A stretch of 30,586 nucleotides of DNA from assembly GCA_019314005.1 (NCBI GenBank), contig JAFDAE010000006.1:1-30586 (forward strand), written 5' to 3'. A model generated the notes under the pieces. It did not search any database. It was given only the letters and a program-made list of their open reading frames with translations, and was not told the origin of the DNA. The DNA comes from Deltaproteobacteria bacterium. GTDB lineage: Bacteria > Desulfobacterota > Desulfobacteria > C00003060 > C00003106. Below, piece after piece: positions 7,298-13,866 of the stretch; within the stretch, counting starts at the first letter, position 1, and the number at the start of each line of letters is the position of its first letter. Both the position numbers and the translations under genes were made by a program.

Positions 7298-8401
7298 TCA
7301 TTGTGCAACAGACTCTTCTGATCGGGTTTGATTCTTGCCCGAATTTTTGGCTACATAAAGGGCTCTATCAGCCCTTTCAAAAAAAGTTCCAGGCGTATCA
7401 GTCTTGTTAGCCGTTGCCACTCCTATACTTATAGTTATCTTTATTTCTTTCTCCTGATACCGAAGGTTGCCCGTTTCGATCATTTTTCGCATCCTTTCAG
7501 CCGATATTAAGGCCTGCTCAAGATCGGTATTGGGGAGAATCACTATTAATTCGTCGCCTCCATAACGCGCCGGGACATCCACATTTCGGAAAATTGTTTT
7601 TGTGCCCTTAGCAACTTCCTGGAGCACCATGTCTCCTGCCTTGTGACCAAAGGTGTCGTTAATAGTCTTAAAATCATCGATGTCAAAGAGCACGAACGAA
7701 AAAACCGTACCATATCTTTTAAAAATATTCCACTGTTTGTTAAGTTCTTCCTGGTATCCCCTCCTGTTAAAAACTCCGGTCAATTCATCGTATAGTGAAG
7801 ATCTAAGAAATTCTTTGGACTTTTCTTCCATTAATTTCGCTTCATTTTGGGCCAGGGTTACCTGATGTTCTATTGCCTCAAGCTGCTTTTGAAGCTGGAG
7901 ATATCTTTGCTCATCGAAACCTCTTTTATTACTGATACCGGTGGTGATGTTTCCTAATTTTTCAAAGATTGGATCTTTAATCTTTGAAAAATCATCAGCC
8001 ACAAGAAAACTCTTTTCCATGGCCTTTAATTCAGATTCGAGATAGGCATTGAACTCGATATCTGATTGATGCTTTGCCTGTTGGGTGGCCAACATGTTTT
8101 TGATGTCCGTCTCTGTCTTGACCAAGCCCACGACCAGTTCATCTACAAACGATTCTATTTCAGGATGGACTCTATACAGTCTGTCCTTGAATTCCTGAAC
8201 AATGCTTCTGATCTTGTCGATATATTTTGGTATAAAGGTCGCGGAAAAACTCTTGTGAATCTCATCTTGAAGCGTCTCCAGTCCCTTTCTCAGGTCGTTG
8301 TCTCCGATCATTTTCAACTTAAAGATGATTTCATTCAAGACTTCAAAGGCGGTCATACTTTTTGATCTTGCGGAATTCTTTTTCTTGCTGATTTGACTCA
8401 T
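7298..8401 (-). CDS. Cytoplasmic diguanylate cyclase (GGDEF domain)
   Basis: 367-aa protein expected to make cyclic di-GMP from two GTP. The C-terminal GGDEF domain begins near residue 203 (YDELTGVFNRRGYQ). The metal/substrate block is FDIDDFKTINDTFGHKAGD, and the active-site loop reads RYGGDEL (281-285, Leu for the usual Phe, which is tolerated). The inhibitory I-site R272-N-V-D275 is present, so product feedback is likely. The N-terminal 200 residues are helical with no membrane segment; residues 160-200 look like a coiled coil leading into the cyclase. No known sensor domain was recognised. ATG 8401 is used because GGAGG lies 7 nt upstream; an upstream TTG would include that ribosome binding site. 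Confidence 0.94.
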   Translation of the reverse strand: MSQISKKKNSARSKSMTAFEVLNEIIFKLKMIGDNDLRKGLETLQDEIHKSFSATFIPKYIDKIRSIVQEFKDRLYRVHPEIESFVDELVVGLVKTETDIKNMLATQQAKHQSDIEFNAYLESELKAMEKSFLVADDFSKIKDPIFEKLGNITTGISNKRGFDEQRYLQLQKQLEAIEHQVTLAQNEAKLMEEKSKEFLRSSLYDELTGVFNRRGYQEELNKQWNIFKRYGTVFSFVLFDIDDFKTINDTFGHKAGDMVLQEVAKGTKTIFRNVDVPARYGGDELIVILPNTDLEQALISAERMRKMIETGNLRYQEKEIKITISIGVATANKTDTPGTFFERADRALYVAKNSGKNQTRSEESVAQ

Positions 8402-8559
8402 GTCCACTCCTCCCAAAATAGTGTCAAGTCTTGTTTGGGATTAAGGATCTAAAGCTTTATAGTATGCAGGGTTTTAGTAAGATTCCATTTTGTCTGATAT
8501 CTCATTATTATTTAAGAAATTTTATCAGAAAAAAATAGAAAAGCAATAATCAATAATGA

Positions 8560-8705
8560 GGTGTTCATCCAGAAATGGTAGATTTTGTCCTGAAGCAAGG
8601 CCGCACAAAGGTTTCTACCGGAGGCGTAGCAAATGCTACGTCGAGGATAGAAGCCTGCGGAGAACGCAGCGTCGGGGCAAAAGATGCCATTTCTGGATGA
8701 ACACC
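8560..8705 (+). repeat. Long-stem palindromic element R3 (family A)
   Basis: The best-preserved copy: 19-bp perfect terminal inverted repeats (GGTGTTCATCCAGAAATGG and its complement). The inner hairpin is GTAGCAAATGCTAC instead of the GC hairpin of R1/R2, and a 7-bp pair brackets it (CCGGAGG/CCTGCGG, imperfect). The core element is 8561-8704. Its right end is 3 nt from the glcF stop codon, with glcF reading leftward into it. Confidence 0.93.
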
Positions 8706-8707
8706 AA

Positions 8708-9991
8708 TTATAAATACTGTTGCTTCCACAGGACCAGTGGATGCAAGACATCTATCTTCTTTTCTGTTTTGATTCGCTGTATCCCTTCTTGCAACTGCAG
8801 GAGGCATCCGGTGCACCCAGTTACGATTTTGTCCGGCTGAGCCTGTTCTATTTCAGGCATCCTGCGGTCAAGGATTTGCATGGAAAGGGAATAGTTAAAA
8901 AAATTGAATGTGCCACCGTGGCCGCAGCACTGGGTAGAAAGTTCAACCAGCTCAATTCCCGGGATGACGCTCAAAAATCTCATCGGGGCCTCGACAACTT
9001 TTTGCTTAATTCGAAGATGACATGGATCATGATATACCACGCGAATAGGAGAATCTTTCGATACCTGCTGCCGGGGAGAACGTCCTTCATTGCTTTGAGC
9101 TATTTTCTCATATCCAACCACATCTATTAAAAAGGAGGTTACATCCATGACTTTTTCAGAGAACCTTTCCGCCTGTCGTCGCTCCGTCTCTGTTTCGAAA
9201 AGTGTTGGGAAAGCTTTGAGTTGGGTGCCGCAGGAGGCACAGGTAGTTATGATATAGTCAAGCCCTTGGTCAGAGAAAAGATCAATGGTGCGCTTTGCCA
9301 GATCAACCGCCCTTTTCTGGTCTCCAAGGCTGTAAGCCATGACACCGCAACACCCCTGTTGTTCAGGAATAAACGGTACTATGCTCACTTCTTTTAGAAT
9401 GTCGAGCAAGGCACGTCCTGTTTCGGGGAAGAGATAATTAGTGCCGCACCCGACAAAAAAACCAACCCGTATTTTTCCGCCGGCACTCTTTTCGTCTGGG
9501 AGACAACCCTCAAGAAAGGGAGAGGTAGAAATCTGAGGGATGATAGATCGTTGCGTAAAAAACGAGAGGGGGAACCTCAGGTGAAGGCCGCTCGACTCAG
9601 GGACCTTCTTGCAAAGGAGTTTTTCAAGGAGAGCACTTTTCTTGATCAATACATTGTGGCTCAGGTTTTCTGGGGTTAGGGCCTTAAGGAGACTTGGAGA
9701 CATAGCCGGTTTATGTTTTAAGAAGTCTTGTTGTCGTCCGTATTGGATCAATGTATTGGATTGCACATTATTGGCGCAGACTTCAGCACAGGCGCCGCAC
9801 GAAAGGCAACGCGAGAGGATCTCTGATACACCGGAAGATAGGTCCAGCCCTCCGGATTCTACTTCCCGCAAGACCGCCAATTTCCCGCGTGCCACATCAG
9901 TCTCCAAACGTGTGGCCTGATAGACGGGACATACACTCATGCATGCCCCGCATTTTATGCATTGTTTAAGAGCTTTTTTATAGTCAAGCAT
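8708..9991 (-). CDS. glcF: Glycolate/D-lactate oxidase iron-sulfur subunit (GlcF-like)
   Basis: 427-aa cytoplasmic or membrane-peripheral electron-transfer subunit. Two ferredoxin-type 4Fe-4S motifs lie at the N-terminus: CIKCGACMSVCP (residues 11-22) and CLSCGACAEVCANNV. Two CCG (heterodisulfide-reductase type) cysteine domains follow: one around GFFVGCGTNY...QQGCCGVMAY, the other HDPCHLRIKQ...STQCCGHGGTF with a further GCTGCLLQL. This is the GlcF/LldE-like plan, taking electrons from the FAD subunit encoded immediately upstream (gap 12 nt). Glycolate and D-lactate cannot be separated by sequence alone. No strong ribosome binding site precedes the ATG, suggesting coupling to glcD translation. 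Repeat R3 follows the stop codon. Confidence 0.92.
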   Translation of the reverse strand: MLDYKKALKQCIKCGACMSVCPVYQATRLETDVARGKLAVLREVESGGLDLSSGVSEILSRCLSCGACAEVCANNVQSNTLIQYGRQQDFLKHKPAMSPSLLKALTPENLSHNVLIKKSALLEKLLCKKVPESSGLHLRFPLSFFTQRSIIPQISTSPFLEGCLPDEKSAGGKIRVGFFVGCGTNYLFPETGRALLDILKEVSIVPFIPEQQGCCGVMAYSLGDQKRAVDLAKRTIDLFSDQGLDYIITTCASCGTQLKAFPTLFETETERRQAERFSEKVMDVTSFLIDVVGYEKIAQSNEGRSPRQQVSKDSPIRVVYHDPCHLRIKQKVVEAPMRFLSVIPGIELVELSTQCCGHGGTFNFFNYSLSMQILDRRMPEIEQAQPDKIVTGCTGCLLQLQEGIQRIKTEKKIDVLHPLVLWKQQYL

Positions 9992-10003
9992 GTTGTTGAT
10001 GGG

Positions 10004-11380
10004 CTAACCCGGAAATATTTTACCCGGGTTCAGGATATTGTTCGGGTCAAATGCCTTTTTGATCCGCCTCATCAGGTCTATCTCGGCTTCTGACATTTCA
10101 AGACGGATAAAAGGGAGCTTAGTGATACCTACGCCGTGTTCTCCCGAAATAGTGCCTCCTAATTCAACAGTATATTTAAAGAGTGTTTCTACAGCAACAT
10201 CGGCTTTTTTAAGCTCTGATATTTTACTCTTGTCGAGCATAATATTAAAATGGATATTTCCGTCGCCTGCGTGCCCGAAACTCACCATGGTGAGGCCGGT
10301 TTTGTTACGCAGGTCATCAATCTTTTTTACGAGATCCGGAACCTTGCTTCTTGGAACCACTATGTCCTCGTTGATTTTGTCAGGATTCAGTTTAAACAGA
10401 GCTGGAGAGATGGCCTTTCGTGCCTTCCATAGATCGAGCGCCTCTTTGGGGGTTTTAGCTTTTTGAACCGATCGGGCTCTATATGACAGACACAGAGTGC
10501 ACAGTTTTGATATCTCCATGTCGGCCATTTCCCTGGGGCCGTCTGTTTCAACAAGGAGGATAGCTCCAGCGTCCACGGGAAGACCTATGTTAAGATATGA
10601 CTCTACGCATTGAATGGCGGATTGGTCCATATATTCCAAAGTCCTTGGTATAATCCCGGATCGTATGATGCCGGAGACAGTTCGAGCGGCATCCTCAATA
10701 TGGTCAAAGACTGCTGTCATCGTGCATACGGTTTCGGGTAGAGGAAGAAGGCGGAGGACAATTTTTGTAATAACTCCCAATGTCCCTTCTGAACCAACCA
10801 TCAGCCGTGTCATGTCATAACCGACCACGCCCTTGGTTGTTTCAACACCTGTGTGTATGCAATCACCTGTAGGGAGCACTACGGACAACCCTAAGACGTA
10901 ATCCTTAGTAACTCCATACTTTACCGCTCTGGCCCCTCCCGCGCATTCAGCCACATTTCCACCAATGGTCGAATATGCAGCGCTGGAAGGATCAGGTGGA
11001 TAAAAAAGCCCTTTTGCTTCCACTACCTTTTGGAAATTTCCTGTGATAACACCTGGTTCTACTTCCGCCACCATGTTGTCTGCGTCTGTGCGAAGTATTC
11101 TGTTCATTCGCGTTAGTACCAATACCACCCCACCTTTTATTGCCAAGGCTCCGCCTGTCATGCCGGTGCCCGCTCCCCTGGGGATCACAGGAAAACGCTC
11201 TTCATTGGCAAGACGCATGATGGCAGCAACTTCTTCCATTGTCTCAGGGAAAACAACTGCTTCGGGCATGTATCTTAAGTTAGTAGCGTCATAAGAATAG
11301 CAAATCAGATCAGTTTCAGAATCCGTGCAATGTCTTCGTCCAACAATGGACCTGAGTTTTTTTAGAATTGATTTTTTCAT
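10004..11380 (-). CDS. glcD: FAD-linked glycolate/D-lactate oxidase subunit (GlcD-like)
   Basis: 458-aa flavoprotein of the FAD_binding_4/VAO type that oxidises a 2-hydroxyacid and hands electrons to GlcF. FAD-binding signatures: VIPRGAGTGMTGGAL, then PDPSSAAYSTIGGNVAECAGG and VGSEGTLGVITKI. The C-terminal FAD-oxidase domain shows FGHAGDGNIHFNIM and SGEHGVGITKLPF. The frame is open upstream to a TTG at 11446, but that stretch encodes a hairpin sequence; ATG 11380 gives a normal N-terminus (MKKSILKKLRSIVG). There is no strong ribosome binding site. It is operonic with glcF. The D-2-hydroxyglutarate dehydrogenase family is a possible alternative. Confidence 0.92.
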   Translation of the reverse strand: MKKSILKKLRSIVGRRHCTDSETDLICYSYDATNLRYMPEAVVFPETMEEVAAIMRLANEERFPVIPRGAGTGMTGGALAIKGGVVLVLTRMNRILRTDADNMVAEVEPGVITGNFQKVVEAKGLFYPPDPSSAAYSTIGGNVAECAGGARAVKYGVTKDYVLGLSVVLPTGDCIHTGVETTKGVVGYDMTRLMVGSEGTLGVITKIVLRLLPLPETVCTMTAVFDHIEDAARTVSGIIRSGIIPRTLEYMDQSAIQCVESYLNIGLPVDAGAILLVETDGPREMADMEISKLCTLCLSYRARSVQKAKTPKEALDLWKARKAISPALFKLNPDKINEDIVVPRSKVPDLVKKIDDLRNKTGLTMVSFGHAGDGNIHFNIMLDKSKISELKKADVAVETLFKYTVELGGTISGEHGVGITKLPFIRLEMSEAEIDLMRRIKKAFDPNNILNPGKIFPG

Positions 11381-11403
11381 TACAAAGTATGTTTCCAAAG
11401 CTA

Positions 11404-11432
11404 TCACGGGGCAAGCTTCGCTTGGCCCGTGA
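11404..11432 (-). promoter_or_regulatory. Hairpin in the glcD leader
   Basis: TCACGGGGCAAGC (11404-11416) and GCTTGGCCCGTGA (11420-11432) form a 13-bp stem with one mismatch and a 3-nt loop. It lies 24 nt upstream of the glcD ATG in the transcribed direction. No U-run follows, so it is not a standard terminator. It could be a leader stem or an operator; its function is unknown. Confidence 0.6.
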
Positions 11433-11453
11433 CTCCCATATTTCAATTAGTGG

Positions 11454-11596
11454 GTGTTCATCCAGAGATGGTAGATTTTGTTCCGAGACAAGGCCGCACA
11501 AAGGTTTCTACCGCAGGCGTAGCAGTGCTACGTCGAGGATAGAAACCTGCGGAGAACGCAGTATCGGGACAAAAGATGCCATCTCTGGATGAATAC
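11454..11596 (+). repeat. Long-stem palindromic element R4 (family A)
   Basis: 143-bp copy with arms GTGTTCATCCAGAGATGG and CCATCTCTGGATGAATAC (one mismatch over 18) and the inner GTAGCAGTGCTAC hairpin. It lies 71 nt downstream of dnaA, in the same gene-to-element orientation as R1-R3, and upstream of the glcD leader. Confidence 0.92.
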
Positions 11597-11638
11597 TAAT
11601 TAACACAGAGCCAGGGATTTGAAAACTGAAAAGAGTAA

Positions 11639-11668
11639 GGACAAAAGGGGACGTTTTGCAGAGGTCTC
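11639..11668 (-). repeat. Half element with GAGACC end at the dnaA stop codon (family D)
   Basis: On the minus strand this reads GAGACCTCTGCAAAACGTCC then CCTTTTGTCC. The GAGACC end matches the arms at 13643, 20794 and 21921, while the AAAACGTCC-CTTTTGTCC block matches the left part of the element at 19541. The dnaA stop codon (11668-11670) overlaps its first base. Confidence 0.7.
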
Positions 11669-13011
11669 TAAGAAATGTCTTTTCCCAACCTTTCGGATAG
11701 AAATTGAATGTGCCTATAATCAGGTCCTTTTTTCTTTAAAAGACTTTCGACGGCTTCAATTGCGTGAAGGGTTGTGGCATGGTAGCGGTTAAATGCGTTG
11801 CCTATGGCCTGAAGAGAGAGGTTGGTATATCTTCTGGACAGATACATGGCAATTTGCCGAGGTCTTGCAATAGATCGCTTACGTGAACGAGAGGCAATGT
11901 CTTCCAGCGAGATCTTATAGCACTTGCAGACCAGTTTTTGTATCTCCTGCACGGTAATCCGGCGCTGCTTTTTGGAAATATTTTGGACAACGGTTTCGGC
12001 CAAAGGCAAATCAATTGGAAGATTGAGGAGAGACGATTTGGCCAGGACCCCGACAATTCCGCTTTCCATTTGGCGTATATCGCCGGTTAATTCTTGAGCA
12101 AGAAAATAGATGACGTCCTCTGCGAAAAAGGTCGATTCCTTCTCTACCTTGTTGGAAATCATCCGGACACGGGTTTCAGAGTCGGGGGGGCTTGTGTCGG
12201 AGATAATGCCGGATGTAAGACGAGATTTGAGATTTGCATTCATCTTTGGGATCTCATCTAATGGGTAACTGCTCGTGAAGATGAGTTTTTTGTTGGCATT
12301 TAGAAGGGCATCGAGAGTAAAGGCCAGCTCATCTTGTATTTTTTCTTTGCCGCTCAGGAACTGAATGTCCTCCAGAAGAAGGATGTCGCACTGGTTGCGG
12401 TATTTCTTCTTGAACCGTTCGACACTGCCGCTCTTAAGAGAGGAGATCATTTCATTTGTAAAATTTTCTGCCGTAAGGTAACAGATACGGACTTCGGGAT
12501 TTTCCTGTAATATATGGTTCCCTATTGCATGTGAAAGGTGGCTTTTCCCCAGGCCGGTATCAGCCAGCAAAAACAGAGTATTGTGATGGGGCGCTCTTTC
12601 GTTTGCCAATGTAAGTGAGGCTGTATAGGCGAAATCGTTACAAACGCCTACTACAAATCGGTCAAAGGTAAAGTCAGAACGGAATGGTTGAGCGGCTCTC
12701 TGCTGAGGGGACGGAATATTCGGGAGGAGAAGCTGCGGGTCAACTGCAGGGGGAGGGCCTTCGATTTTAAGTGAATTTTTTATTTTTAGTTCAATTCGAG
12801 CTCCCTTCCCCAGAATTTTTTCAGCCTCCTGTCGTATTATTCCCATATAATTTCCAACAATCCATTTTTGAGAGAAAGAGTCAGGGCACGTAATTACGAG
12901 ATCGTCTACACTCTTTTCAGACAGCCTGAGTGGATCTATCCACAGCATGTAGGTGCTGTGTGGAACTTTCTGGTGTATGGACGTTTTTATTTTATTCCAG
13001 GTAGCCTGCAT
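11668..13011 (-). CDS. dnaA: Chromosomal replication initiator DnaA, divergent
   Basis: 447-aa DnaA with all four domains: domain I (1-75, WNKIKTSIHQKVPHSTYMLW), a short linker (about 80-110), the AAA+ domain from FTFDRFVVGVCNDFAYTASL, and the domain IV helix-turn-helix. Walker A is ADTGLGKS (150-157), replacing the usual GGVGLGKT. Walker B is LLLEDIQF, with Glu for the usual first Asp. Domain IV carries ARPRQIAMYLSRRYTNLSLQ, then FNRYHATTLHA (407-417) where most DnaA have FGGRDHTTVLHA. The Asp and first Thr that read the DnaA box in E. coli are Tyr410 and Ala412. The fold is intact, so I read it as functional with a possibly altered box. No dnaN is adjacent and no Shine-Dalgarno is clear. 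Confidence 0.93.
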   Translation of the reverse strand: MQATWNKIKTSIHQKVPHSTYMLWIDPLRLSEKSVDDLVITCPDSFSQKWIVGNYMGIIRQEAEKILGKGARIELKIKNSLKIEGPPPAVDPQLLLPNIPSPQQRAAQPFRSDFTFDRFVVGVCNDFAYTASLTLANERAPHHNTLFLLADTGLGKSHLSHAIGNHILQENPEVRICYLTAENFTNEMISSLKSGSVERFKKKYRNQCDILLLEDIQFLSGKEKIQDELAFTLDALLNANKKLIFTSSYPLDEIPKMNANLKSRLTSGIISDTSPPDSETRVRMISNKVEKESTFFAEDVIYFLAQELTGDIRQMESGIVGVLAKSSLLNLPIDLPLAETVVQNISKKQRRITVQEIQKLVCKCYKISLEDIASRSRKRSIARPRQIAMYLSRRYTNLSLQAIGNAFNRYHATTLHAIEAVESLLKKKGPDYRHIQFLSERLGKDIS

Positions 13012-13036
13012 AGCAACATATTTTTATCATAGGGGG

Positions 13037-13056
13037 TCAATTTTTTAAAAAATTGA
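13037..13056. promoter_or_regulatory. 20-bp perfect palindrome upstream of dnaA
   Basis: TCAATTTTTTAAAAAATTGA is its own reverse complement and lies 26-45 nt upstream of the dnaA ATG. It could be an operator, an unwinding element or part of the promoter. A purely compositional origin in AT-rich DNA is less likely because the symmetry is complete, including the outer TCAA/TTGA. Confidence 0.5.
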
Positions 13057-13470
13057 GTTGAATATGATACGGATGATATTAATATTAATTAGTGTTAATT
13101 AATGATTATTAGCAATATAAGGGGGAATCAGAGAATTTACAAAAAAGATGCTGCTTATTTAATTTGTTCTGATCGACTTGTCAAATCACAAAGTAGACTA
13201 TTTTTTAATGGCTTGTGAAATAGTTACCTGCAAATGATAACTCATTAAAATCATGGGCAATATTTTTATAAGTTCTGTAAGGTCTATAATTTTCAGCCCT
13301 TTTTAAATTAGCATTTGTTCAAGTATTTTGAAAGGGTTGTCCCGTTTTGTGGAAATTGTTCAGAACTTTTTTATCTTAGAATATCTTTTATTTTCTCCGA
13401 TTTTCTTGGTTTTTTAATAAAAAATATGATCCTTGGAGGGAGGGGTGTAACCGCATGGATTTACATTGGA

Positions 13471-13509
13471 TTTTGTTGCCAAAATGGCAATCTTTTTTGT
13501 TGCCAAAAT
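13471..13509. promoter_or_regulatory. Two direct TTTTGTTGCCAAAAT copies, the first within a TTGCCA-AAA-TGGCAA operator-like palindrome
   Basis: The 15-mer occurs at 13471-13485 and again at 13495-13509, 24 nt apart. The first is completed to a perfect 6+3+6 dyad, TTGCCAAAATGGCAA (13476-13490). Such dyads are typical of helix-turn-helix regulator sites. It could control dnaA (leftward) or ddl (rightward); no regulator gene is nearby. Confidence 0.45.
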
Positions 13510-13518
13510 TCTTTTTTT

Positions 13519-13575
13519 GATGGTTTCGCAAAAAGTGACTACTCAAGCGAATTGAAGGCTTTTTGCGAAACCATC
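13519..13575 (+). terminator. 17-bp perfect hairpin followed by a T run
   Basis: GATGGTTTCGCAAAAAG (13519-13535) is exactly reverse-complemented at 13559-13575, with a 23-nt loop. On the plus strand it is followed by seven T (13576-13582), so it looks like a rightward intrinsic terminator, although no rightward gene lies before it. On the minus strand the run is A, so it is not a terminator for dnaA-directed transcription. It may instead be another dispersed palindrome: a similar half site occurs near 26724-26742. Confidence 0.5.
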
Positions 13576-13642
13576 TTTTTTTGAGGTTGAAAAAGGGGGT
13601 CGTTTTTGACATATGTTTTTGCTTATGTAAGATACATAAACA

Positions 13643-13807
13643 GAGACCTTTGCATAACTGCCATTTTTCCGTGATGCGGCGTCAGGCTTCAAAATTTAAT
13701 CCTCGAAATACCCAATGTATTCCTCCGGTTAAATTTTTCACCTTCCTTGCCTGACGGGCACGCAGTGAAGCGTCAGCGCTCATAATGTCGCATTATGCAA
13801 AGGTCTC
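13643..13807. repeat. Palindromic element with GAGACCTTTGCATAA arms (family D, full copy)
   Basis: 165-bp element with a 15-bp perfect inverted repeat at its ends (13643-13657 and 13793-13807). The core (about 13695-13738) contains TTTAATCCTCGAAATAC, CAATGTATTCCTC and GGTTAAAT, shared with the element at 19541-19682. An inner GCGTCAGGC/GCCTGACG pair extends the stem. It ends 59 nt before the ddl start codon. Confidence 0.87.
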
Positions 13808-13866
13808 GGTTCACCTGGGGTACTATATAATTTTGAAGCCAATACACTTCTAACAAGGTGCTAATA

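Larger units (their letters stand above)
13012..13642. other. AT-rich gene-free region upstream of dnaA, possible origin/control region
   Basis: No supportable gene on either strand; the only open frames are low-complexity. It contains AT-rich runs (13079-13111, dense TTAAT), a 20-bp perfect palindrome close to dnaA, two copies of TTTTGTTGCCAAAAT, and a strong hairpin at 13519-13575. I find no good match to the standard DnaA box. The nearest is TGTGGAAAT at 13348-13356, 7 of 9 against TGTGGATAA. Placement between dnaA and a divergent gene is typical of oriC, but this is inference. Confidence 0.4.

Noticed and set aside
8556..8840. Open frames running through repeat R3 on both strands
   Set aside because: They translate the palindrome itself and overlap glcF; similar frames occur in R4 at 11368-11592 for the same reason.
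13315..13584. 89-codon open frame on the plus strand upstream of ddl
   Set aside because: Low-complexity, Phe/Cys-rich, runs through the hairpin at 13519-13575, has no ribosome binding site and resembles no protein family I know.
13777..13803. dif-like site: CATAATG-TCG-CATTATG with arms resembling XerC/XerD half-sites
   Set aside because: The match is partial (about 8/11 and 7/11), the spacer is 7 rather than 6, it is part of the end of a family D repeat, and it lies beside dnaA rather than in a terminus-like context.
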